Source of the DNA: Elymus sibiricus
Lineage: Eukaryota; Streptophyta; Magnoliopsida; Poales; Poaceae
Direction of reading: 5' to 3'
Assembly: GCA_039707655.1 (NCBI GenBank)
Contig: CM077666.1
Coordinates: forward strand, 286,367,166 to 286,431,165
Length of the DNA stretch: 64,000 nucleotides
This document shows positions 46,201 through 54,825 of the stretch, in pieces; the first letter of the stretch is position 1; every line of letters starts with the position of its first letter. Both the position numbers and the translations under genes were made by a program. The notes below the pieces were generated by a model. That model saw only the letters and a list, made by a program, of their open reading frames with translations. It searched no databases and had not been told where the DNA came from.

Positions 46201-47199
46201 AATTGTGAGGTTGGTCGAGGAAGAGAGAACCGGGGCGCCAGTCGGGCCTGCCGTCGAGAGGCGCCGACGAGAAAGTCGCCGACCACCGCAGGGGCGGGCG
46301 TTGCTCCGGGGGTCTCATCTTTCCGCTCCACCGCTTCGGGGGTTCTTCTGCTGCATGAACATCTGCAGTGCGTGTATCAACTTTGAATATTCTAGCAAGG
46401 GAAAATGTTCTGAACACTATGCAGTTTAGCAAACAGATCTGAAAGCATAAAGCAACTCTGAAGAGTTTCTAAAGAAAATTGAAAGTTCAACTATACCAGG
46501 TTTCTTTGTCAGCCAAGAAGCGGTTGAAAGCAAAAGATATAGAACAAATATGTCATCTTGGACTGCCAGTTTAGTGCTGATGTTCATCGGGTGACGCTAC
46601 TGAATCATTCTCTCAAGAAAAGTTATCTAATTGGGTCATCTAGAATCAAGCGACAAAGTGGCGTAAATTTCTGAAGCAAACTTGTACACATAGTTTGCAG
46701 GGAATCCAGGATGACTCCTTCACCTATTGTGTTTATTTGGATTTATTTATATATGCGAATAACTTGCTTGGTGAATAATGTCTACTGCTGAAAAGTGGCA
46801 AGGACGGGGAATCAGGGATATTACGATGCTAGGGATTTGTAGCATGAATTAAGTTGTGTGTTTTTCAACTGGTTCAGACGAGTGCAAGAAGTCACAAGAA
46901 CTACTAGTACTATGCAGTTGGAGGCAACAAACAGAGGTGCACTTCACTTATGACCGGACAATCTCGCGAATCACGTCGTTGCTCGTCGTACTAAGAGCAA
47001 ATCCAGCGCTACTCGCGATCAAAGAAGGAAGAAAGCAACCAGGCGGATCACATCGTACCCGCAGGTCCACAGCAACACATAGAAGTGAGGCAAAACCGCA
47101 AGCATAAAGCGTAAACAAAGAGAGGAAGGAGGGGTGTGCGTGCGTACCGCCGGAGGCCGGCGCCGGTGTTGGAGGCCGCTTGGCGGCGGAGTCGGCCAT
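31241..47199 (-). CDS. Alpha/beta-hydrolase, five exons, 14.6-kb first intron
   Basis: Exons 47199-47148, 32567-32314, 32203-31992, 31890-31629 and 31537-31241; all GT-AG, phases consistent, 1077 bp, 358 aa. The catalytic triad is Ser157 (GFSMGG), Asp309 (WHGAED) and His337 (KSGHLFP), with an oxyanion-hole HG at 88-89. A hydrophobic segment at about residues 21-35 suggests a membrane anchor or signal anchor. This is the plant ABH superfamily; the substrate cannot be inferred. Exon 1 (MADSAAKRPPTPAPASG) joins exon 2 in phase 1 (G|GT), and the exon 2 ATG is in frame, so a shorter protein of 340 aa could start there. Intron 1 holds a LINE in the same orientation and a copia element inside it. 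Apart from these insertions the intron would be about 2 kb. Confidence 0.9.
32568..33764. other. Native part of hydrolase intron 1, downstream side
   Basis: AT-rich non-coding sequence between exon 2 and the LINE. A TACTCCTTTCGTTTCC stretch near 33311 faintly resembles one end of a Stowaway MITE, but no partner end was found. Nothing else recognised. Confidence 0.5.
33765..33779. repeat. 15-bp TSD of the intronic LINE, left copy
   Basis: AACTTTGAATATTCT, identical to 46379-46393; the final T may belong to the poly(A) tail instead. Confidence 0.92.
33976..37665 (-). pseudogene. LINE ORF2: endonuclease and reverse transcriptase
   Basis: One continuous frame of 1230 codons with a single in-frame TAG (35749-35751). 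Order: APE endonuclease (MRGMFWNSRGL, LIGGDFNILRY, ALSDHAPIIL), RT (NKAPGPDGFPAEFY, LKIDFEKAYDKV, GLRQGDTISP, YADDTILFM), then a C-terminal zinc-binding domain (CCFCTHNETIKHLFFQC). The stop falls in HYF*TKKGLRQGD, where plant LINEs usually have Gln, so one C-to-T change (CAG to TAG) explains it. The ATG overlaps the ORF1 stop as ATGA. Confidence 0.92.
38691..38695. repeat. TSD of the nested copia, left copy
   Basis: AGTAC, repeated at 43820-43824. Confidence 0.9.
38696..38845 (+). repeat. 5' LTR of the nested copia (150 bp)
   Basis: Starts TATTAGAGTATAGG and ends CCAAACTATCA; it holds a TATA box in AATCTATATAAACAGCCC near 38785. Confidence 0.93.
40085..40165 (+). repeat. Gag minisatellite, 33-bp units
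   Basis: CTTGCCGGCTTCTTACGGCA is repeated in frame two to three times, encoding LPASYGTLPG. The core GCCGGGCTTGCCGG is the reverse complement of a core found repeatedly at 41600-42110 in the same ORF. Confidence 0.75.
41600..42115 (+). repeat. Pro/Ala/Ser-coding minisatellite between integrase and RT
   Basis: Degenerate copies of CCGGCAAGCCY(N) fill most of this interval and encode runs such as GSPASLASLGSPASL and DPASQEPASPDPAS. A non-repetitive stretch (about 41880-42030) interrupts it. The unit is read in one frame, so it lengthens the protein without breaking it. Confidence 0.8.
43670..43819 (+). repeat. 3' LTR of the nested copia (150 bp)
   Basis: Two substitutions from 38696-38845 (G/A in GGTTACRTTACC; A/G in CTTGRAGCCC). 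Confidence 0.93.
43820..43824. repeat. TSD of the nested copia, right copy
   Basis: AGTAC, matching 38691-38695. Confidence 0.9.
46379..46393. repeat. 15-bp TSD of the intronic LINE, right copy
   Basis: AACTTTGAATATTCT, identical to 33765-33779. Confidence 0.92.
46394..47147. other. Native part of hydrolase intron 1, upstream side
   Basis: Non-coding sequence between the LINE and exon 1; no repeat or gene recognised. Confidence 0.5.
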
Positions 47200-47336
47200 C
47201 GATCGTCTGCGGCGGTAGCAGCAAAGGGCGGGGTGGCGAGCAAGCAAGTTCCACGAGTACGACGGCGGTGGGCTGTGGCTGTGCTTCCTGACGGCCACTA
47301 CTAGTAGTAACGGCCTCTCTTGGCCTTGTATTTTTT

Positions 47337-47346
47337 TTTTATATAT
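47337..47346 (-). promoter_or_regulatory. Putative TATA box of the hydrolase gene
   Basis: ATATATAAAA on the minus strand, about 140 bp upstream of the ATG at 47199, with a short leader between. The position suits a plant core promoter. Confidence 0.5.
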
Positions 47347-47439
47347 GAGGGAAATCTGGGCCTTGTATTAAAGCAGCGCCGTACACCAGGGCCCCACGTC
47401 TGTAGCAGGGCCGAGACAATCTGAGTCAGAGTCGATTTC

Positions 47440-48320
47440 AAGCGACTATGTTAAGATCACACCCAGACCTTAGCACCAGAGTTAGCCCATCGCCGCGCCT
47501 CGTCTTTGATTTCCTGCAGCACACGCGTTGCGGAGGGTCTCTCGCCATTGAAAACACAGTGTTTTTTTTAAAAAAAGACTGTAAAGGAGGCCCCTCCAGT
47601 ATAATTGGTGCAGCAAACTCAAATTGTAAGTATCATGCCTTGAACCTGGGTGGGTGGGAAGACAACTGCCCCTTTCCACCACTAGGCTATGCCTTAGTCT
47701 GCAAAACACAGCGATTGCTGTGCTTCCATAGCGTCCAAGCCGTGAGAATGGCGAGAGAGCCAAAACCCTTCCGAAAACAGAGGGGCACCGCTCTGTTTGA
47801 GGATTCTCACCGGGCGAAGAAATCACAGAGTGCCGTCGGTGGTGTTGTAGTCAGTCGGCACCATGAGTGAACAACGTGCCAGACCTACCGAGGGAAGGGC
47901 ATGTCGCAAGAAGATGTTGGATCGTCTCCTGGCTTTGATCACATAAGAGGCATAGCGCATGATGGGGCAAGCCATGTCGCTAGAGGCGCTCCGCCGTCCA
48001 GCAGGGATCCTGGTCCGCTAACCAGATGAAGAATCAAATGCGAAGAGGAGCCTAGATCGCCAGGTCATGCGCCAATGTGGCGAAGTAGTACAGCCTTGGA
48101 AGAGTTGCAAGTAGTTGCAGAAAACACACCAGATGTGGTCCATCGCCACCAGATCACGTCCGGGCCAGGTCCAAGAGAGATGAGTTGGATTTTGCACCAC
48201 AGATCGATGTATTCAACAGTCGCCGTGACGCCCATGGCTCCGCGAATGTCCTGAATCCAAGCCCGTCCTTACAAAGCATCACAGGCCAGACATTGTTTTT
48301 TCAGCTTGTGAGGAACCAAG
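47440..48320 (-). pseudogene. LINE ORF2 C-terminal fragment
   Basis: Broken minus-strand reading frames resemble the post-RT region of plant LINEs: GPDVIWWRWTTSGVF, then a zinc-binding stretch with CLLCDQSQETIQHLLATC and a following RQVWH-like motif. Several frameshifts and an A-rich run near 47570 interrupt it. The plus-strand copia LTR cuts it at 48321. It is a different insertion from the LINE in the hydrolase intron. Confidence 0.65.
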
Positions 48321-50323
48321 TGTCGGAAATATGCCCTAGAGGCAATAATATTTGTATTATTTATTTCCACGTTTATAATTAAGAGTTTATATCCTATGCT
48401 ATAACTGCTTTGATTCTTGAGTATGTGATTGGGAGGAAAACTCATATGCACGTGTAGAGTGATAAACGATAAAACATGATTCCTAGTCTTGCCTCTAGGA
48501 CTAGCTTAAGTGTTGTATGATGATCATGTTTTCCTGATCATGGGTATTTGGTTAAGTGTAACAACGATGCCAAACAACACTGAGACTATGATGTTAGTAA
48601 AATGGTCATATTGAATTGACCAACTTGTTTTTTATACTTTGAGATGTAATCGTCACAAGTCTATAGATATAACACAGAGAGTTAATGTATGTTTTATTTA
48701 CTTAGACCATGAGAGTATTGTGGTCACTTCATAACGGACAATGGACCTTGGGGTTGCTCAAACGTCATCTGTAACACGGTGATCATAACGACAACTTTCA
48801 GGTTCATCGGAGAGTGTGACAAGGGGCTAGATAGCTCAAGAGTGGGATCTGCTCCTCCGATGATGGAGAGATATTCTTAGGGCCCTCTCGGTGTGACGAC
48901 ATCCATCATCGTCTGGCCAGACACAGGTGACTAGGTCACAGAGATGCCGGAACATGTCAATGAGAAAGAAGAACGAAACCGGTAACGAGGAGACCGGTAT
49001 AATGACCATGAGAATGACTAAAGTGGATACCGATATATCTCACCTCGGGTTTTAAAGTATCGCGAAGCAAAGGGAATAGCATATGATAACCAAATGTTCA
49101 CTCGAATATCATTCGTGTATTTATAGGGGTCAATATGGATGTCCTTGGTTCTGCTATTGATCATTGAACGAAAGGCAGTTTTGTTCATGTCTATGTTTTA
49201 CCGAACCTACAGGGTCACACGCTTAAGGATCACGGTCTTTTGAGTGTTACTGGAGTGAGAGTTATGAGAAAATATTCTCGAAATAGTTTTGGGAATATAA
49301 GAAATAGTTTCGAGAGAAACCGGAAGCGTTTCGGGGTTACCGGAAGAGTTTCGGGGTTTACTGGGAATTAATATATCGGTGGAAAATGTTTCTGAAGACT
49401 TTAAATAAATTATAAAAGGTTCTAATATTGATTAGGAGGCTTTTAGAATTTATTTAATATCAACGGTCTAAAGAAAATACTAAAAGGCCTAGCGGTGGAG
49501 AGGGCCCAATAACAAAGGTGGCACCCCCCTTAGCCTCTTTGGAGGCCTAGGGAAGGCTAAATTGGTGGTGGAGGAGGACTCCTCCTCCTCCTGGGACGGC
49601 GCAAGGGGAGGAGTACTCCTCCTCCCCTTGGTGGCGCCCCTCCCTCTCCCCTCAACATATATAGGGTGGGTCTATTCTACCAACCCCTTAAGACCTTATT
49701 CTACCAACATTTGGGCTTATTCTGCCCAACACCTAGCCCCACTCCCCGCACATCTCCTCCCACCTTCGTCTCGCGTGCCCACCCACCCAACCATCCCGAC
49801 CCCGGCACCCCCACCTTCCTCCCATCCCTCCCTGCCCCGGCCTAACTGCCACACCGGCGAGCCGCCCTCGCCCCCACCCATCCCCACCTCTCCAGCACGA
49901 GATGGCGTTGGATCCAGGCCGCGCCGCCCCACACCACCGGATCCAGGCCGCGGCCAGATCCGCCCGGTCGCCGTCCTCCCGCACCAACCCAGCGTCGGAT
50001 CCGCGCGACCCCGGCCCTACCCCGCGACGCCGCCCCATCCCGACTCCACCGCGCGACGCCGCCCAACCCCGGCCCTCCCCGCGACGCCGCACCACACCAG
50101 CCCCCGCCCGCGCGATGGCCGGCCTCCACGGCCCCAGCCCCGACCCCGCGACAGCCGGCCTCCACGGCTCCGGCTCCTCCAGCCATGGCGGTCTCTGGGA
50201 GGCGCTGGATTCCGGCGATCTCCACCGTGAGATGCCCCGTCTAGCGCCGGATACGGACGTAGGGGCCACCTGCCTTGCATCTCCGGTGCGGATCCGGTCG
50301 CGCAGTAGTTCCTACGCTCCTAC

Positions 50324-51345
50324 CTTGCAGTTCGCTGCCCCCCTCCTCTGCCTTCGCAAGGCCCGGCGACATGCAGTTGGGGGTTGGATGCCTGGTGCTG
50401 CTCCACCACCCCCCCCCTCTTCTGCTTCAGCTCCGTGCAACCCCCGATGCAGTTCGCCGCAGCAAACGCCCGCAACTCTCTCCTCCCCAATCTGAAGATC
50501 GCCAGCATCCAACCTTTTTTGTGTGTGCAGTTCGTTGGCTCCTCTTGTTCGGTTTTCCAGGCGCCGGCAAAAGCCAGGAGGGCCATTGGCACGTCGCTTG
50601 CAGTTCGCCGGCGCGATTGTTGCAGTTCTCGGGCGGCAACAGCGATGCGTATTGATTTTCATTTTAGATTCATTTTTGCAACTTGTCCTTGTACAGAGAA
50701 GTTCATTTCAGTTTTCTTTTAGTGTACACACCCGTGAGGAAAAAAAAGCAAATGCAGTTCGTTAAGTGGGCCTTAGAGGTTCATCCCATGAAAAATGCAG
50801 CTCAGTTTGTCCTGGTACAGATAACTTTTGTTTTTTTGAGAGGTTCGCTCCTCTGTCCTATGTAGTCCTTTTTGTTTTGAAGAAAATAATGTGTGAAAAA
50901 AATGCAGCACCAGAAAAAAAAACATTGCAAAAAAGTTCACTTTCTTTTATTTCTGCCATGCCGTTCACTTTCTCCGACCAAAAAATGCAGTTCTCTAGCA
51001 TCGATCATGTAGTCCTCATGCAAATTTAAAAAGTTAGAAAAAAAAGAGAAAAAAATCATGCGGTTCACTTTTCCCCTGATGTGGTTCACTTGACTCGTCT
51101 CTGCGGTCCACTCTCATTCATAAAAAAGTTAGAAAAAAAAGTATGTGGTTCACTTAGACTCGTGTTGCGGGTCACTTTTCCCTTGATGTGGTTTACTTGC
51201 CCTCGTCTCTACGGTCCACTTTCGTTCATAAAAAAGTTTGAAAAAAGACAAAAGAGATCATGAAGTTCGCTTGCCCGTCGGATGCAGTGCGGTTTTAAGT
51301 CTGAAGCAGTGCGGTTTTCTGTCCGATGCGGTTCACTCGTCGATT
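50324..51345 (+). repeat. Degenerate array of TGCAGTTC / TGCGGTTCACTT motifs
   Basis: About twenty variants of the 8- to 13-bp motif occur at irregular spacing, shifting from TGCAGTTCGC in the GC-rich part to TGYGGTTCACTT in the AT-rich part. Confidence 0.6.
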
Positions 51346-51400
51346 TTGGTGTCGCGAAAAACAGAGTGTCCGCATTTCGGTAAAATCAAAACTACTCTTA

Positions 51401-51735
51401 AACCGTAAGGAATTAGAGAGAGTGTTCTACATGAAAAAGTTGCGCCTCGTCGATATCTTTCCAATGGCGTATCATTTGCATCATCGCGACGAGCGGTTTG
51501 AAAGAAATCACGAAAAAATGACCGATGTGACCCGTCGTCCGCCGCACCATTTTCAAAATTAGTATAAAACCGTAAGGAATCTCAAAATAATTTCTACATA
51601 TGAAAGTTGCGCCTCGTCCGTAGCTTTCCACCGGTGTATCACACGCCTCATTCCGACAAACGGTTAAAAAACTGGAGCGAAAACAGTACCGAAAAATTGC
51701 AAAAAAATTGAAAAACTGAATTTCGCGATTTAGTG
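51401..51735. repeat. Diverged 167-bp direct duplication
   Basis: AACCGTAAGGAAT at 51401 recurs at 51568, followed in both by TTCTACAT, AAGTTGCGCCTCGTC and CTTTCCAMYGGYGTATCA in the same order. Confidence 0.75.
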
Positions 51736-51791
51736 AATTTGAAACTGCTCTTACTTGAAAAACAGAATTTCGCGATTTAGTGAATTTGAGC
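51707..51791. repeat. Tandem duplication, 47-bp period
   Basis: GAATTTCGCGATTTAGTGAA occurs twice, near 51718 and 51765, each preceded by TTGAAAAAC. Confidence 0.85.
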
Positions 51792-52176
51792 CTCCTCTAT
51801 TTCTAGTTCTAATTTAGAGTTGATAAAGATTAGATATTGACCTAGTTATATCTAATCCTCATAATAGAGAAGCCCCTTGTGGTTCTCTTCTTCTCCCTCT
51901 AATTTTCCGGCGACGATTAGCTCTGTACGGTGAACCGCTGCCGGATCGTGAAGCCTGTACGCCTGCAATCTGTAGAGAGGTCGTGCTTTCGGTCTTCGGT
52001 TCGGGGGATCATTCGTGAACGGTTCAAGGGATTTCATCAACGATCTACACCAACTCTTCTTCCGCTGCAACTCGAAGTTGGTAATGATCCGGTCTAAACC
52101 CCTTATGCATCTTCATATTGTTCCCGGGATCGTGATCGTAGGGCGATTTTTTTGTTTTCTACTACGTTTACCAATA

Positions 52177-53156
52177 GTGGCATCATGAGCGGCTCTATGA
52201 GCAGATGCGGATTTTGATCTAGATCACATGTGGATGTGAGGGTATTGCACAAAGTTTTTTGTAATGAAAAAGAATTAAGAAACAGATGAGTTCTAGAGCT
52301 TAATAAAATTGTGCGAGTAGACGATAAGATCTATTGTGTTAGATGCAATCTTTTACTTGATATTCTTGTTTTCTTCCCTCGAGTGTTGCATCGTTTCAAT
52401 TCATTGACAGCATGATAGCTTTGTTACAAAGTTCTGGCAATCGGCGATTCTAGCTATCAATGATCTGCTAACAGTTCTTTGGGCTACATCATAGTCAAGA
52501 ATAGTGAACCGTCGCAAAAATAAGAGTGCATGTATATTTTGATCTACACGGGGGTCACGCGAATTGACGAAGTTTAGTGTGGGGCTAGAGATTTTTTAAT
52601 TAAGTCTATTCCCTCACACACCTCGCAAAGTTAATCTAGCAACAAGAATAATCATACTTGATGGTGGACGTAGGTAGCTAGTGTTCTCCGAAACCCTAGA
52701 AGCCACGTAAATTTTATTTTTGCTAAAACCGATTATAGGACGTCTAACTTGGTTTTGCAGGTTGCATGTGATGTGGTATAGCCTTCATCATGATAATGAG
52801 TTTATGTATGAGATGGTTATGTGATGTAATGTTTAAGTGACCTGCGCATTACAGTACGACATGATGGCTGGAGCCACATGATTGTCACTTTAATGACCTG
52901 CATGTCAAAATTTAATGTAATAGAATAGCTATAGAGATAGCATACAGGTTACTAACGGCGGTGACAAGTTTGCATGGAGGACCCCGACGCAAGGAGGCTG
53001 TACAAGGTGCGGAGGAGGAGGGCTGAAATTCCGGTGCCACGGCAACGTTTTCGGTCGGAAGTTCATGAAGACCTCCCTACGCCGAAGGTTATACCATATC
53101 ATGCTATTTTGAATTGCCTGAGATATTTGATTGCGCAGTAGTCGTTTTTATTAGGG
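52177..53156 (+). mobile_element. Start of the internal region of the left copia
   Basis: Begins with the primer-binding site and is then untranslated leader-like sequence. Near 52973 a short gag-like start (ATGGAGGACCCCGACGCAAG) appears but is not sustained. The element is cut at 53157 by an Athila-like LTR; the rest of gag-pol is not in the window. Confidence 0.6.
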
Positions 53157-54723
53157 TGATCTCTGCTACTTGTGAGCTGCGTTGGGATTTTCCCCGAAGA
53201 GGAAGGGTGAATCAGTATAGTAGCGGATAGTATTTCCCTCAGTGAGAACCAAGGTTATCGAACCAATAGGAGAACCAAGCAAATCCTAGTCAAGTAGTAC
53301 CTACACACAAGAGAGCAAATACTTGCACCCAACGCGGGCAAGAGGGTTGTCAATCCCCTTGAACTCATTACTTGCAAGGATTAAATCTGATAGTGATAGA
53401 TATATAAATTGAAAAGTAAATACAAAGTAAAATAATTGCAGCAAGGTAATTTAGGGTTTTCTAATATAATTAAAGTATACCCGAGGGCCATAGTTTTCAC
53501 TAGAGGCTTCTCTCTCGAAACATAGCATACGGTGGGTAAACGAATTACTGTTGGGCAATTGATAGAAAAGCGCATAGTTATGATGTTATTCATGGCAAAG
53601 ATCATGTGTATAGGCATCACGTCCGTGACAAGTAGACCGACTCCTGCCTACATCTACTACTATTACTCCACCAATCGACCGCTATCTAGCATGCATCTAT
53701 GGTATTAAGTTCATAACAAACATAGTAACGCTTTAAGCAAGATGACATGATATAGACAGAATAAACTCAAGCAATATGAATAAACCCCATCGTTTTACCC
53801 TTAATGGCAACAATACAAATACGTGCCTCGCTACCCCTACTGTCACTGGGTGAGGACACCGCAAGATTGAACCCATTACAAATCACCTCTCCCGCTGAAG
53901 ATAAATCAATCTAGTTAGCCAAACCAAACAGATAGATCGGAGAGAAATAGAAAGCTATAACAATCATGCATAATAAAGTTCAGAAAAGACTCAATTACTT
54001 TCAATGAATAATCTGATCATAAACCCACAATTCATCGGATCCCAACAAACACACCGCAAAAGAATATTACATCGGATAGAACTCCATGGAGATCATGGAG
54101 AACTTTGTATTGAAGATCAAAGAGAAAGAAGAAGCCATCTAGCTACTATCTATGGACCCGTATATAGGTCCGTGGTAAACTACTCACACATCATCGGAAG
54201 GGCAAGAAGGTTGATGTAGAAGCCCTCCGTGATCGATTCCCCCTCCGGCAGATCACCGGAAAAGGCCTCCAGATGAGATCACGGAAGAACAGAAGCTTGC
54301 GGCGGCGGAAAAGTTATTTCGGGTGGCTCTCTGTTGGTTTTGGAATATTTGGGAATTTATAGAAGTGGAATTAGGTCAAACGGAGCTGCGAGGGACCCAC
54401 GAGCTCAGGTGGCGCCCCCAGGGGCGCGCGAGGTGAGCTCATGGCTCTCCCATAGGGCTTCTAGCCTCCTCTCGAACCTTCTAGGGTCCCTTCTGGTCCA
54501 GAAAAAATCATCGTAAAGTTTTATTCCGTTTGGACTTCGTTTGGTACTGATTTCCAAAAAAACCAAAAACAGGCAAACAACAACAAGTGGCACTGGGCAC
54601 TGAGTTAATAGGTTACTTCCCAAAAATGATATAAAATTGCATATAAAGCATATAAAGTATCCAAGATTGATAATATAATAGCATGAAACAATCAAAAATT
54701 ATAGATACGTTGGAGACGTATCA
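53157..54723 (-). mobile_element. 3' LTR of an Athila-like gypsy element
   Basis: On the minus strand it starts TGATACGTCTCCAACGTATC at 54723 and ends CAAGTAGCAGAGATCA at 53157, 1567 bp, TG...CA. The polypurine tract AAGCTTGGGGATGC lies immediately upstream (54724-54737), which is typical of Athila-type elements in Triticeae and marks this as the 3' LTR. Confidence 0.85.
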
Positions 54724-54820
54724 GCATCCCCAAGCTTAATTCCTGCTCGTCCTCGAGTAGGTAAATGATAAAAACAGAATTTTTGATGTTGAATGCTACC
54801 AAGCATGTTTATCATCTAAT

Positions 54821-54825
54821 CTCTC
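54821..54825. repeat. TSD of the solo LTR, left copy
   Basis: CTCTC, repeated at 58941-58945. Confidence 0.85.

Larger units (their letters stand above)
37662..46318 (-). pseudogene. LINE ORF1, RNA-binding protein, split by copia
   Basis: Starts MRPPEQRPPLRW at 46318; upstream codons to 46432 lie outside the element. It runs to the copia insertion and resumes at 38690. It has a Pro/Ala-rich middle, a basic stretch, a CCHC zinc knuckle (CFKCRTNEHLSKDC) followed by a second Cys/His cluster (CHICDNDKHPMHRC), and an RRM-like region (about VWVHVTGVPPPLRHFLGLW). Breaks: a frameshift near 43950-44000, the 5.1-kb copia insertion, and a one-base deletion near 38035 in SFLSF. The last part (ending TTKRVST) stops with TGA at 37662. 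Confidence 0.85.
33780..46378 (-). mobile_element. Near-complete L1-type LINE inside hydrolase intron 1
   Basis: Bounded by a perfect 15-bp TSD. On the minus strand it begins TTGATACACGCACTGCAG, carries ORF1 and ORF2, and ends AATAAAAACACCCTTTATCG plus a short A run. Without the nested copia (5129 bp including the duplicated site) it is 7470 bp. It lies in the same orientation as the host gene. The 5' UTR is very short (about 60 bp before the ORF1 ATG), so slight 5' truncation is possible. Confidence 0.93.
49672..51870. other. Unclassified insertion in the copia LTR
   Basis: Absent from the sister LTR. The left half (to about 50520) is very GC-rich with long ORFs in several frames; the right half is AT-rich and full of TGCAGTTC/TGCGGTTCACTT motifs and direct duplications. 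No terminal inverted repeats, TSD or transposase were found, so the class is unknown and the ends are approximate. A Helitron or a Mutator-like carrier is possible. The ORF 49902-50495 looks compositional. Confidence 0.5.
48321..52176 (+). mobile_element. 5' LTR of a copia element, enlarged by an insertion
   Basis: Starts TGTCGGAAATATGCCCTAG and ends ACTACGTTTACCAATA, followed by the copia-type primer site GTGGCATCATGAGC at 52177. It shares a long series of blocks with the minus-strand LTR at 59530-61693 (GATGGAGAGATAT, CATCATCGTCTGGCCAGACA, GGGTCACACGCTTAAG), so both belong to one Angela/TAR-like family. This copy is about 1.7 kb longer because of the insertion near 49670-51870. The terminal dinucleotide has decayed. 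Confidence 0.8.

Noticed and set aside
49562..50495. Pro-rich ORFs of about 200 aa
   Set aside because: They run across the LTR/insertion boundary, are low in complexity, and open frames occur on both strands.
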